Shown: positions 16,920-25,128, counted from the first letter of the stretch. The stretch: DNA of 45,706 bases from Bryobacterales bacterium (GCA_003166475.1 PMVV01000188.1:1-45706); one strand, 5' to 3'. A program made the numbers and translations. Notes: a model not told the origin generated them from the letters alone.

Positions 16920-16960
16920 GGCGGCCTGAGAGGCCGCCGCAGGCCGAGGGCCTGCCCCAC
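16920..16960 (-). repeat. GTGGGGC-type double-hairpin repeat behind ketosynthase gene
   Basis: On the minus strand it reads GTGGGGCAGGCCCTCGGCCTGC, then GGCGGCC-TCTCA-GGCCGCC. Its first G overlaps the TAG stop of the ketosynthase gene. It is nearly identical to the copy at 27014-27054. No T-run follows, so any termination role would not be of the classical type. Confidence 0.85.
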
Positions 16961-18168
16961 TATGCTTTCTTAAAGGCCAGGACGGCGTTGAGGCCGCCGA
17001 ACGCGAAGGAATTGGACAGGGCGTACTCCACCTGCGCGGCGCGCGCGCGGTTGGGAATGACATCCAGATCGCACTCGGCGTCGGGCATCCGGTAATTGGC
17101 TGTGGGCGGCAGCATACCGTCGCGCAGCGACAGGATGGCGGCAACCGCTTCGAGCGCAGCGGCCGCGCCCAGCGCGTGCCCGTGCATGGATTTCGTCGAA
17201 CTGATGGCCAGCTTGTTGGCATGCGCGCCGAAGACGCTGCGAATGGCTGCCGTCTCGGTGGGATCGTTGGCCGCCGTGGCAGTGCCGTGCGCGTTGATGT
17301 AGCCGATCTGCTCCGGCTCAATGGCTGCGTCGCGCAAAGCTCCGCGCATGGCGCGGGCGGCGCCCTCGGCGGAAGGTTGGGTGATGTGGCAGGCGTCGGC
17401 GGACATGCCGAAGCCCACCAGTTCGGCGTGGATGCGCGCGCCGCGCGCTTCGGCCGCTTCCCAAGGCTCCAGCACCAGCATGCCCGCGCCTTCCCCCAGA
17501 ATCATGCCGTGACGGTCGCGGGAGAACGGCCGGCAAGTGTCCGGCGAGACCACCCGCATGGCTTCCCAAGCTTTCAGAATGCCAAAGCTGAAGGGCGCTT
17601 CGCTGCCGCCGGTCAACGCCAGATCCACCATGCCGGAGCGGATCATCCAGGCCGCCTGGCCGATGGCGTGCGCCGACGAAGAGCACGCCGTGGAAATGGT
17701 GAAGCTGGGACCGGTAATGCCGAATTCCATCGAGATGTGGCTGGCCCCGGCGTTCGCCATGGTCTTGGGGATGGTCAGCGGATGCACGCGGTTGTGGGCC
17801 AGCTTGTAGACTTCCACGAATCCGAGGTCTTCGGTGGACTGGCCCCCGACGCAGGAGCCGGTAATGATGGCGGTCTTCTCGCGCAGTTCGGGAGTCCATT
17901 CGATTCCTGCTTGCGCCACGGCTTCGCGGGCGGCGATCACCGCGAACTGGGCGAAGCGGTCCATGAAATCGGCGCGGCGGTCCTCGAAGTAGGGAGTGTG
18001 AGAGTAGCCACGCACCTCCGAGCCATTCTGGAAGCGCATCGCAGAGGTATCCACCGATTCCAGGGGTCCGATGGCCGGGCGGCCTTCCAGCAGGTTGTGC
18101 CAGAACTCGCTGGCGGTGCGGCCGGGCCCGGCAATCACGCCAACGCCGGTGATGGCGACGCGGCGCAT
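16960..18168 (-). CDS. Beta-ketoacyl-ACP synthase, KAS II/FabF type
   Basis: This is a 402-residue condensing enzyme that extends an ACP-bound acyl chain with a malonyl unit. The active-site triad is complete: Cys162 in STACSSS, His294 in INAHGTAT and His329 in STKSMHGHALGAA, with the conserved Lys326. It follows the acyl-carrier gene with a 1-bp gap and a deacetylase gene before that, so it belongs to a dedicated operon rather than the housekeeping fab cluster. Which product it makes (a modified lipid, aryl polyene or other polyketide-like chain) cannot be read here. Its stop codon touches a GTGGGGC repeat. Confidence 0.9.
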   Translation of the reverse strand: MRRVAITGVGVIAGPGRTASEFWHNLLEGRPAIGPLESVDTSAMRFQNGSEVRGYSHTPYFEDRRADFMDRFAQFAVIAAREAVAQAGIEWTPELREKTAIITGSCVGGQSTEDLGFVEVYKLAHNRVHPLTIPKTMANAGASHISMEFGITGPSFTISTACSSSAHAIGQAAWMIRSGMVDLALTGGSEAPFSFGILKAWEAMRVVSPDTCRPFSRDRHGMILGEGAGMLVLEPWEAAEARGARIHAELVGFGMSADACHITQPSAEGAARAMRGALRDAAIEPEQIGYINAHGTATAANDPTETAAIRSVFGAHANKLAISSTKSMHGHALGAAAALEAVAAILSLRDGMLPPTANYRMPDAECDLDVIPNRARAAQVEYALSNSFAFGGLNAVLAFKKA

Positions 18169-18169
18169 A

Positions 18170-18436
18170 CTACTGGGCCGTGGGCGTCCCCGCCGACTTG
18201 GCGGCTTGCAGCCGCTCCACGCCTTCCGCCATTTGGCGCACGTTGCGGACCGTCTTCACTTCTTCGTCTGGGATGCTGATATCGAATTCATTTTCGAGAG
18301 CGAAAAGAATTTCGACCGCATCCATGGAATCGATACCCAGTTCTTCGAAGGCGCTGTCGATGGTCACTCGATCCTCGGGGATGCGCTTGGAAGCGGCAAT
18401 CACTTTCCGGACTCTGTCGATCAGTTCGTCGGACAT
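18170..18436 (-). CDS. Acyl carrier protein
   Basis: This is an 88-residue acidic four-helix carrier. The phosphopantetheine attachment site is Ser37 in ELGIDSMDAVE, close to the canonical DSLD. The helix II region is otherwise typical (EILFALENEFDISIPDEE). A C-terminal tail of about 10 residues (AAKSAGTPTAQ) is longer than in housekeeping AcpP. The ATG at 18436 lies 16 bp inside the upstream deacetylase gene, and the stop is 1 bp before the ketosynthase ATG, so all three are coupled. It should carry the substrate of the adjacent condensing enzyme. Confidence 0.92.
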   Translation of the reverse strand: MSDELIDRVRKVIAASKRIPEDRVTIDSAFEELGIDSMDAVEILFALENEFDISIPDEEVKTVRNVRQMAEGVERLQAAKSAGTPTAQ

Positions 18437-19128
18437 AATAAGCGGCTAACCGTATCAAATTTGTAACCCCGATCCCGTAATGCAGGGATCAGGCAACCGA
18501 CGGCCGCGAGCGTTTCCCGGATATCGGGATGGGCCCGGACCGTGCGCCCGTCGTGCAGGCAAAGGATAGAGCCGTTGGCCGCCCCCGCCAGCATCCGGTC
18601 TACTATGGTATCAGCCTTCGCCTTCCAATCATAGCCGATGGCGGTCCACATGACGCCGCGCAGGCCGAGGCGGCGCTGGGCCTGGCGGAAACCGAACCAG
18701 CGCGCGCCGAAGGGGGCTCGCAGCAGCGTGGGGGAAAAGCCGGTGGCGTCCTCGATGGCGCGTTGGGCACGGGCAAATTCCCGATAGATAAACTCCGCCG
18801 AATGAAAGCAGAACAGCGGATGGGTGTGGCTGTGGTTGCCGATTTCGTGGCCGGCGTGGACGGCGCGGGCGATTTGGGGCAGGCGCTCCACGTTCGCGCC
18901 GATTTGAAAGAAGGTGGCGGGGGCTTGATACTTGTCAAGCAGTTCTAGTACGTGGGGGGTCGATTCGCTGGGGCCGTCGTCGAATGTGAGTGCGATCACC
19001 TTACGGTTGCCTGGGCCGCGGTGGACCGAGGGACCGAATACGGAAGAAGCGCGGCCACGGACGGCCCAAGCCCAGAAAGCGGCGGCCCCCCCCGCTCCGG
19101 ACAGCCCGGCGAGTTCGAGACCGCTCAT
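18421..19128 (-). CDS. NodB-domain polysaccharide deacetylase
   Basis: This is a 235-residue carbohydrate esterase 4-type protein. After a short hydrophobic or glycine-rich start it has motif 1 TFDDGP (Asp50, Asp51), motif 2 HSHTH (His99, His103), motif 3 RAPFG and a C-terminal LCLHDGR. These are the metal-binding and catalytic elements needed to remove N- or O-acetyl groups from a glycan. The N-terminus contains an uninterrupted run of eight Gs (minus strand, about 19085-19092), which could slip. It is the first gene of an operon with an acyl carrier protein and a ketosynthase. A helically phased TTGTGCA array lies about 105-145 bp upstream. Confidence 0.88.
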   Translation of the reverse strand: MSGLELAGLSGAGGAAAFWAWAVRGRASSVFGPSVHRGPGNRKVIALTFDDGPSESTPHVLELLDKYQAPATFFQIGANVERLPQIARAVHAGHEIGNHSHTHPLFCFHSAEFIYREFARAQRAIEDATGFSPTLLRAPFGARWFGFRQAQRRLGLRGVMWTAIGYDWKAKADTIVDRMLAGAANGSILCLHDGRTVRAHPDIRETLAAVGCLIPALRDRGYKFDTVSRLLCPTN

Positions 19129-19147
19129 GCAGGGCAGATCCTCGGTC

Positions 19148-19181
19148 GGGGCGCCCTCTGGGCCGGGCCTCTCAGGCCGCC
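19148..19181 (+). repeat. Degenerate GTGGGGC-type repeat
   Basis: GGGGCGCCCTCTGGGCC is followed by GGGCCTCTCAGGCCGCC. The second hairpin is recognisable; the first has lost perfect pairing. It lies just upstream of the deacetylase start. Confidence 0.5.
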
Positions 19182-19233
19182 ATTACCGGAACGGGGAAAG
19201 CCGGTCCAGGAGGACCATTGCGGTCGGGCACAG

Positions 19234-19270
19234 TTGTGCACAATTGGGCGGATTTGTGCAGAATTGTGCA
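19234..19270. promoter_or_regulatory. Three phased TTGTGCA boxes
   Basis: TTGTGCA occurs at 19234, 19254 and 19264, that is at 20- and 10-bp steps, so all three face the same side of the helix. The first is extended into the palindrome TTGTGCACAA. They lie 106-142 bp upstream of the deacetylase-ACP-ketosynthase operon. This looks like a cooperative operator. The regulator is unknown. Confidence 0.45.
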
Positions 19271-20224
19271 TTTGACGCGATGCTCGAATTTGACCGAGCA
19301 AAGCCAATTTTGCCTTTAGAATCAACGAAATGCTATGCAACAGCCAACTAGATCCGACCGATGGCAGGGGACAGAGGTGGTTGCCGCCGGTCCGGGCGGC
19401 CGGTTGCGAATTAGGCGAACAAATGGCGAATACGAGGGCGGTAGGGCAATCGATGGGGGGCAAAGGGATTCTGTTGCTCAATGAATCGGCGTGCTGTGGT
19501 GCGGAGCGCCGAACGGCTGTGGAGTACATTGATTACTCGACGCGAGTATAGCATGGCGGCGAGAGGGATCCGGCTGTACGAATGGTGTTGGGCATTTGTT
19601 TTCAGTGGATTCTGGTCGCACCGCATCGCGTGATCGTCGATTCGCCTGGCCCGAACCGCCGATCCGCCATTGAGAGGCTCCAGAGGGCGCTTTATGTTCG
19701 GGTTGGTCTGCACGCCTGATTGCAGGGAAGCCCGAGTTGCCGGCTGCTCGTTCGCCGCGGGGCCGGCTGCGGTGCGCGCCCGCAGTTTCCAAACGAAGTG
19801 CCCGGCGCAAACCAACGCCGCAAGCGAAACGCCGACAATGGCCCAACGCCACCCGAGGGTCCGGGCCGACGCCGATCGCTTCTATGATCCGACCCTCCCG
19901 GCGGAGACCGGCAACCTCCTCTCGCTCATGACCGCGGACGGGATGTAGTGGCCAGCTCGGCGAGTGGGACGCCGGGCGTGTTGGGCGAAAAAGTGACGTT
20001 CACTCCGCTGCCCGCGGCCGTACTCGTCGCTCCCCACCGCACCGAGAATTGCCGCCGCGTACGGAAAAGGCGGCTGCGGCTGCGGCGTGCCGGGCAGAAC
20101 TCAAGGCTTCAAGAATGAAACCTGCAACGTTGGCTTCTGCGGCGGATCGTTCCAACGCAGCAGCACGGCTGACAAGGCGCCGTTGCCCTGATGTTCCGAA
20201 ATGCACGGGCAGGTTGTGTGTTAT
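19271..20224. other. Long gap without a supportable gene
   Basis: Short frames occur but none has a convincing start, ribosome site or domain. Two fragments look protein-like: ADADRFYDPTLPAETGNLLS ending at 19948, and a cysteine-bearing tail (GFKNETCNVGFCGGSFQRSS) ending at about 20190. Both may be relics. A 59-bp imperfect repeat (19549-19607) sits inside, next to the inverted repeat TACTCG-ACG-CGAGTA (about 19534-19548). The region reads as eroded sequence. Confidence 0.5.
19549..19607 (+). repeat. 59-bp imperfect repeat, copy 2
   Basis: It has the same length and the same ends (TAGCA..GGCGG at the left, TTTGTTTTCAGTG at the right) as 14887-14945, with a diverged middle. Confidence 0.35.
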
Positions 20225-20238
20225 GGTCCTATAGGACC
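20225..20238. promoter_or_regulatory. 14-bp perfect palindrome GGTCCTATAGGACC
   Basis: It lies 71 bp upstream of the Tat-exported protein gene at 20309. The central CTATAG overlaps a possible -10 hexamer (TATAGG), which would suit a repressor site. No -35 is evident. Confidence 0.4.
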
Positions 20239-20308
20239 GTGTTGCGCCATGCCGCGCAAGGCATCGGCAGCTATATGGAGATTCCGCCATGCCGCTGGGG
20301 GAAATACA

Positions 20309-21559
20309 ATGATCAACCGCCGCGAGTGGCTCGCTTTATCCGCGTCGGGACTCTGTACGCCGCTGCTGGCGGCGGACCAGCCCGAGCCGCAAGGCCACGA
20401 CGCCGTAGTCCGCCTTGGACCCGATGGGGTATGGCCGTCGCAGCCGCCCTCCGGCTGCCCCTTTGTGCCCTCCAAATCGATCCGCGGCCTTGCCTTCAGT
20501 GGACGCCATGCCTCCTACACCAACGCCGATACGTGGTATCCGTCGTGGGCCTCCGACGGCGCGATGTACTCGCCCTGGACCGATGGCGAAGTGAACGGCG
20601 TGAAGAATGGATCGGGTGGAGAGAAGGCCACTACCTCTTGCGCCAAGATCGCCGGCGACGATCCCCTCCATCTGACCGTCACGCACATCGGCGCGTTCCC
20701 CGGCGACCCCAAGCCCTATGGCGGCCGCTACCCCTGCGGCAGCCTCGTTCACAACGGCATCTGGTACTACGGGACCTACTGTCTGCTCGAGACTAAGGGC
20801 CTCGGGCTCAACTGGGACGTCCTGGGACCCTTCGTTGGCTTCCGCACCTCGACCGACTACGGCCAGAGCTGGACTGACACGCAGCATACGCCCGCCGATC
20901 CGCTGTTCGGGGAGCCGGAGAAGGCCGGCGGACCGGTCAAATTCGGCGCGCCGCACTTCGTCGATTTCGGCTGTAACATGGAGCACTCACCCGATGGCTA
21001 TGCTTACCTTGTCTGCCACGGCGCGGTGGCCGACGATCCGAAGCCGCGCCCGGCGAATCTAAGCTGGATAACCGCCGATCGCATCTATCTCGCGCGCGTG
21101 AAGCCGTCCATCCAGACTATCGACGACCTATCGGCGTATGAGTTCTACGGCGGCCGCGCGCAGGGCGGCAAGCCCATTTGGGTCCGCGATCTCGCGAGCA
21201 CACAGCCGCTGTTTGAATGGAACAACCGCTGCGGCTGCGTCACCGCCACTTACAATCCCGCGCTGCGCAAATACCTGATGTGCGTTACCGACGGCCGCAA
21301 CACTGTCGGCAAGTTTAATACCTTCGTACTCGAGGCCGACGCCATCACGGGTCCCTGGAAGCTGGTCACCTTCATGCGCAACTTCGGTGAGCAGGGCTAT
21401 TTCGTTCACTTCCCCAGCAAGTTCATCGCAGCGGGCGGCCGCACCGCCTGGTTGATGTACGCCGCCAACTTCACCAACGGCTACCTCAAGACCGGCTATC
21501 GGAGCAATCCGCCCGGCAGCCGTTACGGCATGTGTCTCCAGGAAGTAAAGCTCCTATAA
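20309..21559 (+). CDS. Tat-exported glycosidase-like protein (unassigned family)
   Basis: The ATG at 20309 follows GGGGGAAA, and an upstream extension lacks a ribosome site. The 416-residue protein starts with a twin-arginine-like signal (NRREWLALSASGLCTPLLAA). The body has repeated aromatic strand motifs (TWYPSWASDGAMYSPWTDGE, NGIWYYGTYCLLE, FRTSTDYGQSWTDT, WITADRIYLARV), typical of five-bladed propellers such as sialidase, GH-family or DUF4185 proteins. An Asp-box-like motif (STDYGQSW) supports a propeller. Catalytic residues were not identified. It ends 23 bp before a GTGGGGC repeat that is the left arm of an inverted pair. Confidence 0.7.
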   Translation: MINRREWLALSASGLCTPLLAADQPEPQGHDAVVRLGPDGVWPSQPPSGCPFVPSKSIRGLAFSGRHASYTNADTWYPSWASDGAMYSPWTDGEVNGVKNGSGGEKATTSCAKIAGDDPLHLTVTHIGAFPGDPKPYGGRYPCGSLVHNGIWYYGTYCLLETKGLGLNWDVLGPFVGFRTSTDYGQSWTDTQHTPADPLFGEPEKAGGPVKFGAPHFVDFGCNMEHSPDGYAYLVCHGAVADDPKPRPANLSWITADRIYLARVKPSIQTIDDLSAYEFYGGRAQGGKPIWVRDLASTQPLFEWNNRCGCVTATYNPALRKYLMCVTDGRNTVGKFNTFVLEADAITGPWKLVTFMRNFGEQGYFVHFPSKFIAAGGRTAWLMYAANFTNGYLKTGYRSNPPGSRYGMCLQEVKLL

Positions 21560-21582
21560 CCCGCGCCTAGTCTAGTTTAGCT

Positions 21583-21662
21583 GTGGGGCAGGCCATCGTT
21601 TTTCGTGGCCTGCCGAGTTCGAGCACGGTGCGCAGACGACCAACAACGATCGTCTGCGCCAC
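21583..21662 (+). repeat. 80-bp double-hairpin repeat, left arm of inverted pair
   Basis: Hairpin 1 is GGCAGGCCA..TGGCCTGCC around a TCGTTTTTCG loop. Hairpin 2 is GCGCAGACGA..TCGTCTGCGC. It matches the inverted copy at 22920-22999 at 79 of 80 positions and the direct copy at 34746-34825 at 76 or so of 80. The flank TTTAGCT before GTGGGGC is also shared. Confidence 0.92.
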
Positions 21663-21776
21663 GCCGGCCACCGAACTGTTCAGCGAGGTCAAGCATTCAC
21701 CTACTAGAAGAGTTACGATATGGGATATCTGAATCCGGATAGCGGAAACCAGCCGGCGAAAAGGAGACAGACGCGG

Positions 21777-22694
21777 ATGTGGAAAACCAGAAGAAGTTTC
21801 TTGCAATCGGGCACGGTTTTGGCGGCCGGTTTCGCCGGCGGGGCGCCCGCCGCCGGGGCGCAGGCGCCGGCTTCCGAGATCCAAGTTCCCAAGATGAAAT
21901 TCTTCCGCGCCGAAATCAGCCGCATGGTCCTTGGCGTCAATCCCTTTTACGGCTACGCGCATTACAACAACAATTTCGGCAACGCCATGCGGGAGTGGTA
22001 CACACCGGACCGCGTCTGCGCGGTGATGCACCAGTGTACGCGCTTCGGCATCAATGCTTTCAACTATGTGCACCTGGACCGCGGCCAGCAGGACTGGATG
22101 CGCTTTCAAGCCGAGGGGGGCCAGATGCACCTCATCATCCAGGTGACCGCCGGCGTGGATGCCGAGATGCTGGTGAAGACCTTGCGGCCGCTGGCTCTGC
22201 AGCGGCAGGGCGAGGTGGTGGACACCGCCTGGCAGAACGGCCAGATGGAAACGGTCAAAGAGTGGTGCAAGAAGGCGCGCGACCTGGGGGTGCTGGTCGG
22301 CGTAGGCACCCACATTCCGGCAGTAATCGCCAAGATCGAGGAGGAGAACTGGGACGTGGATTTCTATTCCGGCTGCGTCTATAACCGCCGCCGAACGGCC
22401 GAGGAATGGAAGCAAGCGCTGCATGGCGAGATCATGGAGATGGCCAACGACATCTACATGCAGAGCGATCCGCCGCGCATGTACCGGGTGATGAAGCAGA
22501 CCCGGAAGCCGTGCTTCGCATTCAAGATTATGGCGGCGGGAAGGATCCCGGACCGCGGCATCGAACAGGCGTTTCGGACGGCCTTCGAAAGTATCAAGCC
22601 GAACGACGGAGTGTACGTCGGGATGTTCCCCAAGTTCAAAGACGAGGTGCGCGAAAACGCCGAAATTGTGCACCGCATCCTGACGAAGAGTTAG
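21777..22694 (+). CDS. Tat-exported TIM-barrel-like protein
   Basis: The ATG at 21777 has AAGGAG 10 nt upstream. The 305-residue product begins with a twin-arginine-type signal (MWKTRRSFLQSGTVLAAGFA). The mature part (ISRMVLGVNPFYGYAHYNNN, MHQCTRFGINAFNYVHLDRG, WCKKARDLGVLVGVGTHIP, PCFAFKIMAAGRI) has the rhythm of a beta/alpha barrel like aldo-keto reductases or sugar isomerases. No catalytic tetrad could be assigned. The gene is enclosed by inverted 80-bp repeats (21583-21662 and 22920-22999), so it forms a possible mobilisable cassette. Confidence 0.75.
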   Translation: MWKTRRSFLQSGTVLAAGFAGGAPAAGAQAPASEIQVPKMKFFRAEISRMVLGVNPFYGYAHYNNNFGNAMREWYTPDRVCAVMHQCTRFGINAFNYVHLDRGQQDWMRFQAEGGQMHLIIQVTAGVDAEMLVKTLRPLALQRQGEVVDTAWQNGQMETVKEWCKKARDLGVLVGVGTHIPAVIAKIEEENWDVDFYSGCVYNRRRTAEEWKQALHGEIMEMANDIYMQSDPPRMYRVMKQTRKPCFAFKIMAAGRIPDRGIEQAFRTAFESIKPNDGVYVGMFPKFKDEVRENAEIVHRILTKS

Positions 22695-22919
22695 CTTGAC
22701 GCGAGTTGGGAGGATGGACGCCGGTGGCGGTGCTGAGGTGACTGGCTGGTCTTGTTGCCATTCCGATCTCGATCACGCCTCGTGCCGCCGATCGGAGCTT
22801 CGAAATGACTCCTGTTAGATCCCCGGCGCAGACAGTTGCTGTCAGTTGTACTGTTCGCTGTCTGCCTGTTTGTACTAGTGTAGTGTCCGCGACTTGACTG
22901 TGCAGGTCCGGTGCCCGGC

Positions 22920-22999
22920 GTGGCGCAGACGATCGTTGTTTGTCGTCTGCGCACCGTGCTCGAACTCGGCAGGCCACGAAAAACGATGGCCTGCCCCAC
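22920..22999 (-). repeat. 80-bp double-hairpin repeat, right arm of inverted pair
   Basis: It is the reverse complement of 21583-21662 with one mismatch. The 225 bp between the enzyme stop and this repeat contain no gene that I can see. Confidence 0.92.
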
Positions 23000-23078
23000 G
23001 GCTAATCTGCTGTACAGTTATTTCTTGGACACTGCTCTGGACATAGCCATGGGTGAATAAATGGTGAGAAATCGGTGA

Positions 23079-24107
23079 TCAATGCGTTTGCTGCCGTACC
23101 AGGACGGCGGTACCTGAGGTCAACGCCGTCTGCCGGCCTAATGCGGTCGTCCACCACGTCACTTCCATGGAATTGGAATGTTGTAACACCATCTTGAGTC
23201 GCCCGTTGGCGCCATCGTCGGAAACCCACATTAGTGTGGTGGCATCTCCTTTTTGCGAAGCGCCACTTACCCGGAATTGTACCTCTGGCGATACGGGCCG
23301 ATCCGGAATGCGATAGCGAGCCCAGTATTTCCCGGATAGAACGCCTTTTTCTTCCGATAAAAAGAGCTCTATGAATTCCGGCGGATACATTCCGGGCGTC
23401 TGCTGGTCGTGGGACCCAGGGGCGTAGAACCAGTGCCCGGCGAAGGTCGCTGGTTGTTCATCTGCGCCTTGTGCCGGTGTTTCCGGTATGGTCTGAGGCG
23501 CCTGGATGGGGAGCACAGCCGTTTTCATCGCAGCACGCGGCACCGGAGCCGGCTGGTCCGGTTCCGGCACTGAATTCACCGGTTCGCCGGGTGGGGAGTT
23601 TGCATCCGATTGGGAGTCCGCGGGCGGTGGTGGTGGTTTCAGGCTCGCAAGCGATTTCTTGCGTGGCTTATTTCCACTCGTAAGTGGTGGGCTAACTATA
23701 GGTAGTGTTTGGGCAGGCTGCACGGAACGTCCGAGGACCACGGGTTCGCCGGACTCGTTGGATCGCAGATACCAGAAACCGGCGCCAACCAGAATGCAGC
23801 ACGCCAGGATCCAAGGCAATTGCCGGTTCAGACGGAGGGTGGGCGCCGGAGGAGGAGGGGGCGTTACTGCCGCGGGGAGTGCGAGCTTGTGTCCGATCAG
23901 GCTAGCGTCATATTGGCGCCGCTTGTGCTTGTCCACCAGGGTGGTCAGAATCTCGTTGAGCCGGACCATCTGGCGCTCGGCTGCGGATTTCAGTTTGGGG
24001 TCCGCCTGGTTGTCCGGATGCAACAGGCGCGCCAGTGCTCGATACGCCTGATGGATCTCCGCTTCCGATGCATCCTGGGCGACCGCCAGCTCTTCGTAAT
24101 GATTCAT
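23079..24107 (-). CDS. J-domain protein with single membrane helix
   Basis: Residues 1-70 are a DnaJ domain with the HPD triad at 30-32 (ALARLLHPDNQ). It should recruit and stimulate an Hsp70. There is no G/F region or zinc finger, so it is not canonical DnaJ. A proline-rich linker leads to a membrane helix at about 95-112 (LPWILACCILVGAGFWYL). A long proline/serine linker and a C-terminal beta-rich domain (ATFAGHWFYAPGSHDQQTPG, FIELFLSEEKGVLSGKYWAR) follow, presumably outside. Length is 342 residues. The J domain would be cytoplasmic. It is divergent from the FecR-like gene at 24273. Confidence 0.85.
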   Translation of the reverse strand: MNHYEELAVAQDASEAEIHQAYRALARLLHPDNQADPKLKSAAERQMVRLNEILTTLVDKHKRRQYDASLIGHKLALPAAVTPPPPPAPTLRLNRQLPWILACCILVGAGFWYLRSNESGEPVVLGRSVQPAQTLPIVSPPLTSGNKPRKKSLASLKPPPPPADSQSDANSPPGEPVNSVPEPDQPAPVPRAAMKTAVLPIQAPQTIPETPAQGADEQPATFAGHWFYAPGSHDQQTPGMYPPEFIELFLSEEKGVLSGKYWARYRIPDRPVSPEVQFRVSGASQKGDATTLMWVSDDGANGRLKMVLQHSNSMEVTWWTTALGRQTALTSGTAVLVRQQTH

Positions 24108-24272
24108 TTGGGCAGCCCGTGTCTAACGTTCGTATTCTGGTGCAGATTCTCCAGCGTACCGATTCGTACAGCAGAGGATCCCCGTATTCATCCTAAACGG
24201 AAACTACTTGCTTTTCCACCGGCATAGATATAGCATGTATCACAGACGAGACTTTGCGGAGGCGACGAAACC

Positions 24273-25097
24273 ATGAATGCCCCTATGCGATCCTTTCTAT
24301 CGCTGCTGACTAGCGGCTGCCTGCTTTTTCTGATGGCAGCGCCGCCGTCGATTGGAGTGGTCCGGTCGAGCGGCGATTTTCAGGTGGATGGCGCTACTGT
24401 CTCGGGGAATGCCACCCTTTTCGAAGGCAGCACGGTGCAAACGGCGGCGGCCCAATCGAAGATCCAATGGTCGAGCGGAGCTGCAATTGTGCTCGCGCCA
24501 AACTCGCGCGCACAGGTCTACAAGGATCGCGTGGAGGCGGCCACCCTGCGGATATCGCCGGCAGACACGCACACCATCGCACAAGTCCTGACTCAGGACA
24601 GCAACCATGTCTCCATCAGCGCCGTGCAGGGCTTAGTGGACGTCCGGAATGGCGCGGGAGTGTTGGTGGCCACCGTGCGTCCCGGTCTGGCGCTGGCTTT
24701 CTCCACGCAAGCGGGTGGCGCGGCTACGGCCACCAAGATGAGCGGCTGCCTGGGTATGAAGAACGGCCATTACCTGCTGATTGACGATACCACCGGGGTT
24801 ACCGTCGAACTGCAAGGATCCGAGGTGGCCAAGAACAACGGTCATCAAGTCGAGATCACGGGATCGATGATTCCGGGCGCTACGCCGCCAGCCGGCGCTT
24901 CGCAGGTAGTCCAGGTGGTGACCATCAATTCAGTCGGCGCCAGATGCAACATCCCGGGCGGCGCGGCGGTAGCAGGCGCGGCGGGCGGGCACACTTTGGT
25001 TTACGTCATCGTCGGCGGGGTTGCGGTTGCGGGCACCCTGATAGGATTGGGGATTTCGGGGACGTTCAGCAGCAAACCCGCGGCCAGCGTCAAGTAA
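24273..25097 (+). CDS. FecR-like exported protein with C-terminal membrane helix
   Basis: This is a 274-residue protein with a signal peptide (about 1-28). Its N-terminal region is FecR-like: GDFQVDGATVSGNATLFEGS, an SSGAAIVLAPNSRAQVY strand pair, and ISAVQGLVDVRNGAGVLVATV. FecR domains are usually periplasmic ligand- or glycan-associated modules. The C-terminus has a glycine-rich hydrophobic segment (GGHTLVYVIVGGVAVAGTLI) that should anchor it. Two cysteines (SGCLGM, ARCNIPG) could pair. The convergent neighbour is an O-antigen-ligase-like protein, suggesting an envelope-glycan setting. Specific role unknown. Confidence 0.75.
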   Translation: MNAPMRSFLSLLTSGCLLFLMAAPPSIGVVRSSGDFQVDGATVSGNATLFEGSTVQTAAAQSKIQWSSGAAIVLAPNSRAQVYKDRVEAATLRISPADTHTIAQVLTQDSNHVSISAVQGLVDVRNGAGVLVATVRPGLALAFSTQAGGAATATKMSGCLGMKNGHYLLIDDTTGVTVELQGSEVAKNNGHQVEITGSMIPGATPPAGASQVVQVVTINSVGARCNIPGGAAVAGAAGGHTLVYVIVGGVAVAGTLIGLGISGTFSSKPAASVK

Positions 25098-25128
25098 GCG
25101 CGGTAGAAGCTCACTTACCAGACTTACA

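Noticed and set aside
19670-19948. A 92-residue gene in the long gap
   Set aside because: There is no ribosome site, and the first half is arginine/cysteine noise. Only the last 25 residues look protein-like.
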